Assembly: GCF_004354045.1 (NCBI RefSeq)
Contig: NZ_SMRT01000035.1
Span: 1-41,604 of the forward strand
DNA length: 41,604 nucleotides
Direction: 5' to 3'
Source of the DNA: Paenibacillus piri
Lineage (GTDB): Bacteria > Bacillota > Bacilli > Paenibacillales > NBRC-103111
Of the stretch, positions 15,566 through 23,568 are shown in pieces. The notes beneath the pieces were generated by a model, which did not search any database, was not told where the DNA came from, and saw only the letters and a list, made by a program, of their open reading frames with translations. Position 1 is the stretch's first letter. Each line of letters starts with the position of its first letter. The position numbers and the translations under genes were made by a program.

Positions 15566-17332
15566 TCACGCACTATCTGTACTTGGCAGCAGCGGAAATC
15601 TGATTTCCACCTTGGTATACCTGCCAGGCTCACTATAAAGAAATACGCCGTAAGACTCCCCGTACAAACGAACTATTCGCTCATGCACATTTCGGATTCC
15701 CATGCCGCTGAAACGGGTATAAGTCCCGCCTTCCTTCACTTCAAACAGCGCCTTAATCTGTTCATCCGACATTCCCTTGCCATTATCGCTGACTTCGAGT
15801 CTCAGCTCTTTCTGCTCTTTATATACCCGAATTAACACCAGGCCCCCATGCTCCGCGGAAGCGATTCCATGAATAATCGCATTCTCCACAATGGGCTGCA
15901 GCATTAACTTTAATACACGGTATTGCAATAGCTCTTCATTCTCGATTTCTATATTGACATGAATCGGTTCTACATATTTGTATTTTTCGATATTTACGTA
16001 GCTGCGGACATACTGCAGTTCCTCTTGCACGGAAAGAAACTCATTGGAATTGCCCAGCACGCCGCGCATCAGTTCGATCAAGGATTCCGCTACCTCTTCA
16101 ATATTGGGTACCCCGTTTAATTTGGCCAAATACTTGACCGTATTCAGTGAATTATAAAGAAAATGGGGACGGATTTGTGCCTGCAAAACTGCCAGCTCAG
16201 CCTCATGCTTCATCTTCTCGCTCGTCTTGATTCCTTCAAGCAACCGCTTAAGCTCTTCAACCATACTTTTGAATACTTGATACAGCTGACCTATTTCGTC
16301 TTTGGAACGAATTTCTACCGCATGCAGCGTCATGTTGCCTTCCATCACATGCATCATCATGGATCTGAGTCTTCGAATATTTCTCGTTATTCTTGAGGAG
16401 ACTTGCAAAGAGCTGAACAAGATAATAATAAATACGACAATAGCTGCTTCGGCCAATACATTGCGAATCCGCACCGTTTCACTTAGAAGCGATTCCATGG
16501 GAACGAGAGCCAACGTGGACCAGCCCGTATAATCCGATTTCCGGCTAATGACAAGATAAGACCTTTGATCAATTGCTTTTTCAACCGAAGCGTTGGAGCC
16601 GGCCAGCTCTTGACTTAGCTTGATGATCGTTTCCTGTGCAACGGAGCTGTTATCGGGTTGATATATGAATTCATTTTTCTCGTCGACAACAAACAGCATA
16701 CTGTCCGGGGTAGGTTTAACGTCATAAATCTTCTTAATAAATTCATTATCGAGGTCGAACATCACAACGCCGATCGTTTCCCGGTTATAACGAATGTGGC
16801 GGCCGGTGACAATAGAGTCATTGGAGCCCGTCTGATGAAAATAAGCATGCCGTGAACCGTTTTGTATTAAATAGTCCATCATAGGCGTTTTGATTACATT
16901 TTTGTCGAGCCAGGGGGATCCGACGAAAAAAACCTTTTCGTTCAAACCGATGACGGCAATTCGCGAGATGTATGCCTTATAGGCAATAACAGCGGATAAA
17001 AACTCCTCAATCCGTTTTTGTTCCTGAAACCATTCGTAGCTTGCTTCTTCCGTGGCGCTTAGCAGCGTGTTTAGCACTGTTTTATTTGTGACGACAACCG
17101 TATTTAAGCGATCTATTTCCTCCAGCCGGATATTTAATGATTCGTCGGCTTGTCGTATGCTGTCCATGACGGAAGTAAGCGCATTATTTTTAACCGTTTC
17201 TCTCATATACAAATAAACAATACTCGTCACAGCAACGATGGCAAGCAGAGTAACCAGACTAAATGCGACAAAGATTTTCCCCTGGATGCTTACGGTAGGC
17301 GAAATCAGCTTTTTAACGGAGAAAAGCTTCAT
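15566..17332 (-). CDS. Sensor histidine kinase (YesM type)
   Basis: 588 residues. Two membrane segments (about 20-42 and 288-310) bracket an extracellular sensor of dCache type; a HAMP region follows (to about 365), then the His_kinase domain with the phospho-acceptor His390 in QIRPHFLYNSLN and a HATPase with VENAIIHG and DNGKGM. It phosphorylates the adjacent YesN-type regulator. SD GAAGGGGGC precedes the ATG. The 122-bp gap to the GH43 gene holds a small hairpin. Confidence 0.92.
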   Translation of the reverse strand: MKLFSVKKLISPTVSIQGKIFVAFSLVTLLAIVAVTSIVYLYMRETVKNNALTSVMDSIRQADESLNIRLEEIDRLNTVVVTNKTVLNTLLSATEEASYEWFQEQKRIEEFLSAVIAYKAYISRIAVIGLNEKVFFVGSPWLDKNVIKTPMMDYLIQNGSRHAYFHQTGSNDSIVTGRHIRYNRETIGVVMFDLDNEFIKKIYDVKPTPDSMLFVVDEKNEFIYQPDNSSVAQETIIKLSQELAGSNASVEKAIDQRSYLVISRKSDYTGWSTLALVPMESLLSETVRIRNVLAEAAIVVFIIILFSSLQVSSRITRNIRRLRSMMMHVMEGNMTLHAVEIRSKDEIGQLYQVFKSMVEELKRLLEGIKTSEKMKHEAELAVLQAQIRPHFLYNSLNTVKYLAKLNGVPNIEEVAESLIELMRGVLGNSNEFLSVQEELQYVRSYVNIEKYKYVEPIHVNIEIENEELLQYRVLKLMLQPIVENAIIHGIASAEHGGLVLIRVYKEQKELRLEVSDNGKGMSDEQIKALFEVKEGGTYTRFSGMGIRNVHERIVRLYGESYGVFLYSEPGRYTKVEIRFPLLPSTDSA

Positions 17333-17386
17333 TGACTGGCAGCCCCCTTCAATAGAAACGCTATCATTGCTCGATCCAAAATGAGC

Positions 17387-17408
17387 CCGTCTTCCGGAAA
17401 GAAGACGG
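17387..17408 (-). terminator. Weak hairpin between GH43 and sensor kinase genes
   Basis: Perfect 8-bp stem (CCGTCTTC 17387-17394 with GAAGACGG 17401-17408), 6-nt loop. On the minus strand it is followed by GCTCATTTTG, a poor U-tract, so partial termination or message-end protection after the GH43 gene is more likely than full termination. Confidence 0.45.
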
Positions 17409-17454
17409 ACTGTATGTCAAACTATTTTCCTTTGTTCACCAGATCTGCCGGGCT

Positions 17455-19239
17455 TCACGAACAAGGCTCGATGCACATCCCCTGTCCGTCCTCTTCGGCA
17501 TGAAGAAGAACAATTCCCGCACGTGTCCGAAATGGAGCGGTACGATCATTGCCAAAAAATGTAGATCTGAGTCTGCCGTCATTATCGATAAACATCGTTC
17601 CGTGGCCTCCGTGAGGCACCGCCAGCCGTCTTGGGGTATAAGGGCCATACAGATCGTCGGCAACGGCATACATCAAATCATACGTACCGTCCACCCGTTT
17701 ATCGCCATTCCATTCCGCCGCGCCTAAAATATATTTGCCTTTATACTTAACGATAAACGCGCCTTCATAGCCAACGCGCTGTCCGTCTGTGCATAACAGC
17801 TTGCGCGGGTCTTCTGCAAAGCCCGACATATTTTCCTTCATCCTGGCAATTTTGCCGTCCTGCCATACAAAATATACTTGTCCATCATCATCCTGGAACA
17901 GACTGGAGTCGATATCCGTATTCGTCATTCGTCCCATATCGATATACGGCCCCTCCGCATGGCCGGAAACGCTTTTAATCAATCCGGTGCCGCCGCCTTT
18001 AAGAGAATAAGTGATCCAGAACGTCCCGTACAAATAAATCATCTCCGGAGCCCAGAGACAAGGATTCTCATAAATATTGTTTTCCCACGTGCCATTTTCG
18101 GCAAGATCCCATACTTTCGACACATGACTCCATTGCTTTAGATCTTTAGAGCTCCACAAGTGAAGCTGATTATTCCGATCCCAAAAATTTCGATGCGGCT
18201 TATCTGTCGTCCCCGTCAAATAATAGGTCCCATCCGGTCCTTTGCTAATATGAGGGTCCCGAATCATAAAGTCCGCGACGGGCTTAAGACTTCCCACAGC
18301 CCCCTTCTCCAGCACCGATTCCTCAACCGGCCTGATGAATCCCGGTCCGGCAAAAGACATTTGGACAATGGAAGGAAAATGCTCCACCGGCGAATAGCTG
18401 CCGCAGCCCGTGAAGGAGGCATACAGCTGTTTGTCCGGTCCGGCAAATAAAGTGACTTGTCCGCCATGGGGAAGCGCCAAATACCGTCTGCTGTACGGAC
18501 CATAGATCGATTGGCTCACCGCTACAAAGGTATCTACCGCATTGCTGCCGATCCGTTCAAACTCATCCGCACAAAACATAAAGTAGTAACCGTCCCGCTT
18601 ATATAAAAATGCCCCGTAAGCTCCTACCTGCAAATTCCGGGTGTACGATGGATGATCCTCCCGCCCCGTGATCTTCCAAGGCTGAGCTTCCACCATCCGG
18701 GGACTTTCCGCAACACCTGCCATTTCCTCATTCATTCGGGCAATCTTGCCGTTGCTGTAAACCCAATACATAACCCCGTCATCATCCTCGAATAAAGACG
18801 CGTCGTGCCCGTCGGATGTTATTTTGCCCATATCCCGGTAAGGGCCCTCGACGGAGCCCGACAAGCTTTTAAGCAGGCCGGTGCCGCCTTGCTGCAATCC
18901 GTAAGAAATCCAGAACGTTCCTTTCGCATAGTGAATTTCCGGGGCGCAAATACGATAGGAGCCTTCGCCCTCCTTTTGCCACGTTCCTTCTTGCTCCAGA
19001 CTCCACACGGTAGCAGGTCCCGACCATGACTTCAAGTCTGCGGATGTCCATACCTGTATGCTGGTGCCGTCCGTCGTTCCGGTCAAATAGTACGTATGAT
19101 CCATTCCTGTGCAAATAGAGGCATCACTTAAGGGCACATCCAAAATTTTTTCTATCATACCTGCAGTTTCAGAATAGCCTGTGCAAGCGGACCATTCCGT
19201 TTCAGGATGAGGAGGCTCATTAATAAAATGATTGTTCAT
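17455..19239 (-). CDS. Tandem GH43 protein (two five-bladed propeller domains, first one degenerate)
   Basis: 594 residues from ATG 19239; the frame is open to 19386 but the upstream part is not conserved-looking. No signal peptide. It contains two related GH43 domains: residues about 30-300 and 320-590. Shared blocks are TYYLTGTTD, the W-S-x-DLK-x-W box, APE-I/M-x-Y, GTFWI-S/T-Y, GGTGL-L/I-KS and the D-x-SLF-E/Q-DDDG box. The C-terminal copy has the full triad (base Asp328, modulator Asp444, acid Glu492 in GYEGAF). The N-terminal copy keeps Asp39 and Asp146 but has Tyr208 where the acid should be (AYGAF). GH43 enzymes hydrolyse arabinans, arabinoxylans and xylosides. With GH51 downstream, an arabinoside role is probable. 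First gene of the module A minus-strand unit. Confidence 0.85.
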   Translation of the reverse strand: MNNHFINEPPHPETEWSACTGYSETAGMIEKILDVPLSDASICTGMDHTYYLTGTTDGTSIQVWTSADLKSWSGPATVWSLEQEGTWQKEGEGSYRICAPEIHYAKGTFWISYGLQQGGTGLLKSLSGSVEGPYRDMGKITSDGHDASLFEDDDGVMYWVYSNGKIARMNEEMAGVAESPRMVEAQPWKITGREDHPSYTRNLQVGAYGAFLYKRDGYYFMFCADEFERIGSNAVDTFVAVSQSIYGPYSRRYLALPHGGQVTLFAGPDKQLYASFTGCGSYSPVEHFPSIVQMSFAGPGFIRPVEESVLEKGAVGSLKPVADFMIRDPHISKGPDGTYYLTGTTDKPHRNFWDRNNQLHLWSSKDLKQWSHVSKVWDLAENGTWENNIYENPCLWAPEMIYLYGTFWITYSLKGGGTGLIKSVSGHAEGPYIDMGRMTNTDIDSSLFQDDDGQVYFVWQDGKIARMKENMSGFAEDPRKLLCTDGQRVGYEGAFIVKYKGKYILGAAEWNGDKRVDGTYDLMYAVADDLYGPYTPRRLAVPHGGHGTMFIDNDGRLRSTFFGNDRTAPFRTRAGIVLLHAEEDGQGMCIEPCS

Positions 19240-19260
19240 TATAGGTTTCCCTTCATATCG

Positions 19261-19278
19261 TTGATTGAAATTAATCAA
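19261..19278. promoter_or_regulatory. Short dyad (TTGATT/AATCAA) before the GH43 start
   Basis: TTGATT and AATCAA flank a 6-nt centre, 22 bp upstream of the GH43 start and within its probable leader. It could be a binding site for the divergent AraC protein, but that is a guess. Confidence 0.3.
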
Positions 19279-19365
19279 ATATGTTCCCTCTGCAGCAGAA
19301 CGAAGGAGGCGCTTTGCTTGAGGCAAGCACCTGAAATGTCCCTTTTCGTAGTTGTGCTTATGGTA

Positions 19366-19394
19366 ATTATATATTGGTTCGTACAACTTCTTAA
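19366..19394 (-). promoter_or_regulatory. Probable promoter of the GH43 gene
   Basis: Minus strand -35 TTAAGA (19394-19389), 17-bp spacer, -10 TATAAT (19371-19366). It predicts a leader of about 120 nt with a small GCTTG/CAAGC stem. Four of six -35 bases match. Confidence 0.5.
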
Positions 19395-19461
19395 TAGAGA
19401 AAACGGTGCGTCAGGTGAGGAAAAGGGACAACCTTACACCCATCTCATTCCATGTCCCGAT

Positions 19462-19483
19462 ACGATATAAATCGTGCTACAAT
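19462..19483 (+). promoter_or_regulatory. Promoter and dyad for the divergent AraC regulator
   Basis: An extended -10 TGCTACAAT (19475-19483) is preceded by a dyad ACGAT-ATAA-ATCGT (19462-19475). No clear -35 is seen, so activator-dependent or autoregulated transcription is plausible. Confidence 0.4.
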
Positions 19484-19527
19484 ATAGTAGGAACAAGGAG
19501 CAAGCTGTTAAGGGAGGTCCTATAACG

Positions 19528-20367
19528 ATGTTGAATAAACCCGGCAAGCATGGGCCCATATATCACCTGCCTTCGTTAGGAGATCCTCCCCCTCTTAGTG
19601 TGCAATTCCTGGGAATAAATTACTGCGATACGGATTATCTCAATATTCGCAAGCTTGCCCAAATTACCGTTTTCGGATATGTGCTTTCAGGACAAGGATT
19701 TGTTCAGGTGGGCCATCAAACGTATACAGCCCAGCAGGGAGATATATTCATCCTTCCTGCCGGATCATACCATGAGGTTTCGGCAGATCCTGATCACCAA
19801 GTGCAATGGAGCTATATATGGCTGAACATTAGCGGATACTGGATACTGAAGCTGCTTGAAGCTTACCAGCTGCTCCCCCATGTCGTGATCCCGGATAGCG
19901 GGCTGGAACCGTTGTTTAAAGAAGCCATTGAAGGCGCTAAACATAAATCGGTAGAAGAAATGCAAAACGAGCTGCAGATTATTGTTATGCGAATGATCGT
20001 CAGCCTCTCCGAAGCTTTACGCAAAAGAGGGGAAGCGCTAACATTAACGGTTCAAGCTATCAAGCAATTTTTGGATAACAGTATCCTTCGTCCTTTCGAT
20101 CCGATCCGGCTCTCCGCACAAATCGGCATTTCCAATAAGCAAATGAATCGATTGTTTAAAAGAGAAGTCGGAACTACCATCTACAGCTATGTCATCTCCA
20201 AAAGGATAGAATCCGCTAAACTGATGCTGCTCGACACACAGCTGACCATAAGCGATATCGGTTATAAGCTTGGGTATGCAGATCCGCACTATTTTTCAAA
20301 CCTGTTCCATAGCAAAACCGGTGTGAGACCGAGCGCCTTTCGAAAGCAATTGAATAAAATTCATTGA
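19528..20367 (+). CDS. AraC-family regulator (cupin + HTH)
   Basis: 279 residues from ATG 19528, which has AAGGGAGG 10 nt upstream; an earlier in-frame start lacks a site. N-terminal cupin-like sensor (VLSGQGFVQVGHQTYTAQQG, then DIFILPAGSYHEV), followed by two HTH motifs (IRLSAQIGISNKQMNRLFKR, and ISDIGYKLGYADPHYFSNLF). Such proteins are local sugar-responsive activators. It diverges from the GH43 gene and is the likely second regulator of module A, next to the two-component pair. Confidence 0.9.
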   Translation: MLNKPGKHGPIYHLPSLGDPPPLSVQFLGINYCDTDYLNIRKLAQITVFGYVLSGQGFVQVGHQTYTAQQGDIFILPAGSYHEVSADPDHQVQWSYIWLNISGYWILKLLEAYQLLPHVVIPDSGLEPLFKEAIEGAKHKSVEEMQNELQIIVMRMIVSLSEALRKRGEALTLTVQAIKQFLDNSILRPFDPIRLSAQIGISNKQMNRLFKREVGTTIYSYVISKRIESAKLMLLDTQLTISDIGYKLGYADPHYFSNLFHSKTGVRPSAFRKQLNKIH

Positions 20368-20414
20368 CTTTATTGGCACAATATCATAGTGTCCCGCGAG
20401 TACGTACAAGATGA

Positions 20415-20448
20415 ACAAAAAGGAGCCGACTCAGCAGCTCCTTTTTGT
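20415..20448. terminator. Terminator after the AraC gene
   Basis: Perfect 12-bp stem ACAAAAAGGAGC (20415-20426) with GCTCCTTTTTGT (20437-20448), 10-nt loop, with a T-run inside the right arm. It lies 47 bp after the AraC stop. Confidence 0.85.
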
Positions 20449-20499
20449 GTCTCGATTCATTTCTTACTATTCAACCTCCGGAGACTGCCGATTAATTGT

Positions 20500-20624
20500 G
20501 GGGAACAGGCTTTGGAGGTGACTTCGAAGCTCAAACACGTTTTATTGCCTTGATTTCATTATACTTTTCGGTGTCAAGGCAATAAAAAACTCGCCCTGAA
20601 GCCATCCTCCAAGCCCTTATCCCC
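20500..20624. repeat. Long imperfect inverted repeat (hairpin) in intergenic space
   Basis: Two arms of about 50 nt around a 20-nt loop (20554-20573). The inner part (TTTATTGCCTTGA against TCAAGGCAATAAA) is nearly perfect, the outer part (GGGGA..., TTTGGAGG against CCTCCAAG) is imperfect with small bulges. The 351-bp stretch 20368-20718 holds no gene: only the AraC terminator, this hairpin and the terminator of the PL22 gene. It may be a MITE, a convergent-transcript buffer, or an RNA gene. Confidence 0.7.
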
Positions 20625-20700
20625 TATTAATAGACAGTCTCTTCCGATTTATTACATTGCAGCTGACCTGGCTTCATTCCGAAGGAGATTTTTAAGAGAA

Positions 20701-20714
20701 ACGCCTTGCGGCGT
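20701..20714 (-). terminator. Terminator of the PL22/GH4 operon
   Basis: ACGCC-TTGC-GGCGT, five nucleotides beyond the PL22 stop; on the minus strand it is followed by TTCTCTT. Short but GC-rich stem with a T-rich tail. Confidence 0.6.
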
Positions 20715-20718
20715 CCTT

Positions 20719-21948
20719 CTACATATCGTTCAAATCGACGAGGTATACGTTTCCTTTCGTTCGCTCGTTATGGGCATCCGAAGTGAACAAGATGTATCGG
20801 TCGTCATGACTGAAGATCGGATGCGGGTGCACGTCCTGAACGGTGAAGCTGCTGCCGTGACGGCAGAGGAGCGTCATACCCAGCTCGCGCCGCTGCCAAT
20901 CCATTCGGCACAAGTGGATGCTGTGAGCATCAATAATCCCGTCGGTTACGAGCATCGTATCGTCCGTGCCGGCCGTGAAATGTCCGTAAGCCGTCATCTC
21001 CGGTAAAAAGTTCACCTCGGCATACTGTCCGTCGCTCGTGTCCATATACCCGACAAAGCTGACGACCTGTCCATGATCTCTCGAATTATCGTTCATCGCC
21101 GGGTCGTTCGGTACTCCCCGGGTCCCGTGATAGATGACCGCTTTGCCTTCGCCGGCCCACATCTCGTGACAAATCCATAACGACGGTCCGCCGTCCGATT
21201 GATCCCTTACTTTGGTTATCACACCATGGTCATACAGCCAGATGCGCTGCTCCACCATGCCGCCCTCGTGATTAAACAGCACGATGTTCGGATCGTTCGG
21301 GTGAAACTGCACATGCGTCACCCAGCCCTGATGCGTAAACGAATACAGGATCTCTCCCGTGGTCGTATCGACAACGATAATTTGCGAGCTCAGCCGCTCC
21401 TTCTTCACCTTTTCCCGAATCAGGCCGAACGGATTTCCTTCGCCAACCTCGAACGCTTCCGCATCGATATACGGAATACACGCATACCGGCCGTCGCCGG
21501 ACAAATGGGTAAACCCGGTCATCACGCGCTCCGGAAGGACGTAAATTACACGCTCGTCCAGAGAGCTTATGTCCAGCAGCCTGGCCTCGTTACCCTGGAT
21601 ATACAGCAGTTTTCCGGCGGCAGGGGCAAAGCTGGGACTCGCTTTCGCCAAGCCGCGATACGGATTGCCGTCGTAATAGACGTAGCTTTTCATAAAACCG
21701 TCCCGGTTGTCGGTCAATTGAACGGCGGATCCGTTGTCCAGCGCCAGCTTGAACAGATTGGGGCTGTCCGTCCCCGTATCGCTGATGTATAGAATGTGCC
21801 GGTTATCCGCTGAAAAGCTGCTGCTCGTAAAATAAAGATGATGGTGGTTGCCGGGCAGCGATGTGAGCCGGGTTACCGTTCGTCCCGTTTGCGCATCCTT
21901 GCGTTTCTCCAATCGGTGCTGCAGCAGGCTGCCTTTAGACGTATTCAA
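20719..21948 (-). CDS. ogl: PL22-family oligogalacturonate lyase
   Basis: 409 residues, the usual PL22 length. Start is TTG (21948) with GGAAGGGGAG upstream. Family marks: TGRTVTRLTSLPGNHHHLYFT, repeated propeller strands (LYISDTGTDSPNLFKLAL, ILYSFTHQGWVTHVQFHPND), ICHEMWAGEGKAVIYHG with the conserved His/Glu, and HPHPIFSHDDRYILFTSD near the end. PL22 is a cytoplasmic, Mn-dependent enzyme splitting unsaturated digalacturonate into 5-keto-4-deoxyuronate (DKI) units. There is no signal peptide. It follows the GH4 gene by 47 bp, so imported pectin oligosaccharides are degraded from both chemistries in one operon. Confidence 0.88.
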   Translation of the reverse strand: MNTSKGSLLQHRLEKRKDAQTGRTVTRLTSLPGNHHHLYFTSSSFSADNRHILYISDTGTDSPNLFKLALDNGSAVQLTDNRDGFMKSYVYYDGNPYRGLAKASPSFAPAAGKLLYIQGNEARLLDISSLDERVIYVLPERVMTGFTHLSGDGRYACIPYIDAEAFEVGEGNPFGLIREKVKKERLSSQIIVVDTTTGEILYSFTHQGWVTHVQFHPNDPNIVLFNHEGGMVEQRIWLYDHGVITKVRDQSDGGPSLWICHEMWAGEGKAVIYHGTRGVPNDPAMNDNSRDHGQVVSFVGYMDTSDGQYAEVNFLPEMTAYGHFTAGTDDTMLVTDGIIDAHSIHLCRMDWQRRELGMTLLCRHGSSFTVQDVHPHPIFSHDDRYILFTSDAHNERTKGNVYLVDLNDM

Positions 21949-21995
21949 CTGAGCTCTCCCCTTCCTAGTTCAAGGATAAACATTTTTACCGTCCT

Positions 21996-23399
21996 TTAGG
22001 GACGGGCGCGTTTGTCAAAAAACCGCGGCAGCCACATTTGGTTCGCCCGCAGCAGAGCATCGGCCAATTCGCCGAGCTCGGAGAAATCGGCTAACCCGCT
22101 CAGCGGATCGAAGCTTAACGCTTCAAGCAGCGTTGCCCGGCTGCCTTCAAGGGCTGCCTTCACTGTCAGCTCGTGCACATCGGCATGCAAGCGGCACAGG
22201 CTGCCGATCGGACCGGGCAGCTCGCCTGAAGCCCATGGATGAACCCCGCTCCGGTCAACGGTGGCCAATGTCTCCACGATGACATCCCCGGGCATGTTCG
22301 CGAGCTGGCCCCCGTTCGGGACGTTCACGACGGCCGTCGTCTCGCTGCCGGTGACGATGGCCTTCATGATTTCGCTCATTTCCTCGCCGGACTGCTGCCA
22401 CGATACCTCCTTCACCCCGCTCGCCAGCTGTCGGATGTGATCCAACTGGTGAACCTTGGTCAAACGTCTTGCATCAACCGTCGTTTTCAGCACCCCGTAT
22501 TTCATGCCGTACCCGTTTCTCACATTGCACAGGCTCGGATAAAATTCGATCAAATGGCGGTCCCCGGCAAGCGGTAAATATCCGAAATGGCGGCAAAGGG
22601 CAAGCTTCGCCGCGCTTCTATTGTGGAACGAGTCGTTTGCTTGCCCGCCCGCCGGATCGTCCGCAAGCTCCCGGCGATCCCGGGCGTAATCCCGAATTTG
22701 CGGAAGCACATCTTTTCCATGAAGCTCCGCCTTCGTCAGCCAGATGAAGTGGTTAATCCCCGCGACCGTATATCGCAAACCTTGCTCCGGCAGCCAGCGG
22801 TATAAGTAATCCGTGACGTTCATCCCTTCCGGCTTATGCAAGCCGAGCATCGGACCGAAATATTTCGGAGCCGCATGCAGCTCATGACACATGCCGACCA
22901 CTTTGACGGTCCTCGCCGCCATATTCATGGCGCGGGTGACGGCGCTCATCGGATTGGTCACATTGAGCAGCCAAGCGCCGGGGCACATCTCCTCCATCTC
23001 CTGCACAAGCTCGTAGGCAACCGGCACCGTTCGCAGCGAGGCGGAGATGCCACAGGGTCCTACAGTCATCGACACAGGCTGCCGAATGCCGTATTGGATC
23101 GGCAGCTCCAAATCGTTCCAGAACGCGTCCATCGCGCCGGGACTGAATGTCGTCAGCACGAAATCGGCCCCCTGTAGCGCTTCTTTCCGGTTTTGGACGA
23201 TACGGATGCGGTATGCCTTGCCCCTCAGCCTGTTGAAGGTGTGCAGCATCGCCGCCACCGCTTCGACATGCTCCCGGTTCGGATCGACCAGGCGGATTTC
23301 GCCTCCCCCGATTTCGTCAAGCAAATAGATGTCGCGCATGAGACCCGCCATCCAGTTGACGCTGCCGCCGCCGATGACCGTTAAAACGATTGAATCCAT
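21996..23399 (-). CDS. GH4-family NAD-dependent glycosidase, CHE subgroup (probable alpha-galacturonidase)
   Basis: 467 residues. N-terminal dinucleotide fold (LTVIGGGSVNW), Asn149 in VTNPMS, and the metal/signature triplet Cys171-His172-Glu173 (GMCHEL), followed by AGINHFIWL. The CHE triplet marks alpha-glucosidase / alpha-galacturonidase-like GH4 members (CHS marks alpha-galactosidases). GH4 enzymes work by NAD+-assisted oxidation-elimination with a divalent metal in the cytoplasm. Pairing with a PL22 lyase and an adjacent divergent AraC regulator suggests a galacturonide substrate, as reported for LplD of Bacillus. A cre-like site lies upstream. The exact sugar is an inference. Confidence 0.85.
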   Translation of the reverse strand: MDSIVLTVIGGGSVNWMAGLMRDIYLLDEIGGGEIRLVDPNREHVEAVAAMLHTFNRLRGKAYRIRIVQNRKEALQGADFVLTTFSPGAMDAFWNDLELPIQYGIRQPVSMTVGPCGISASLRTVPVAYELVQEMEEMCPGAWLLNVTNPMSAVTRAMNMAARTVKVVGMCHELHAAPKYFGPMLGLHKPEGMNVTDYLYRWLPEQGLRYTVAGINHFIWLTKAELHGKDVLPQIRDYARDRRELADDPAGGQANDSFHNRSAAKLALCRHFGYLPLAGDRHLIEFYPSLCNVRNGYGMKYGVLKTTVDARRLTKVHQLDHIRQLASGVKEVSWQQSGEEMSEIMKAIVTGSETTAVVNVPNGGQLANMPGDVIVETLATVDRSGVHPWASGELPGPIGSLCRLHADVHELTVKAALEGSRATLLEALSFDPLSGLADFSELGELADALLRANQMWLPRFFDKRARP

Positions 23400-23460
23400 T
23401 TCCTTCTCCTCCCAGAGTGTGACTCCAAATCCATCAGGACTAAGAGTACCATCCGCAACA

Positions 23461-23474
23461 AGAAAGCGTCTTCA
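23461..23474. promoter_or_regulatory. cre-like CcpA site in the GH4/AraC divergent region
   Basis: AGAAAGCGTCTTCA has the AAGCG core and C-A end of the CcpA consensus with two mismatches. It lies about 61 bp upstream of the GH4 start and also upstream of the AraC promoter, so it could couple both directions to carbon catabolite control. Confidence 0.55.
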
Positions 23475-23510
23475 TTTATATTGTTTTTATTACCCGATAT
23501 TCACTTATCT

Positions 23511-23519
23511 TGCTATAAT
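23511..23519 (+). promoter_or_regulatory. Extended -10 promoter of the second AraC gene
   Basis: TGCTATAAT is an extended -10 with a perfect TATAAT. No good -35 is at 17 bp. The leader to the ATG (23569) is about 45 nt and carries AAGGAGG. Confidence 0.55.
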
Positions 23520-23568
23520 ATTTATAAGGTATTTTTGACATTCAAGATGAAGGAGGGGCATTTGAACT

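Noticed and set aside
21199..21792. 197-codon plus-strand open frame opposite the PL22 gene
   Set aside because: Explained by GC-rich codons of the lyase; no ribosome site.
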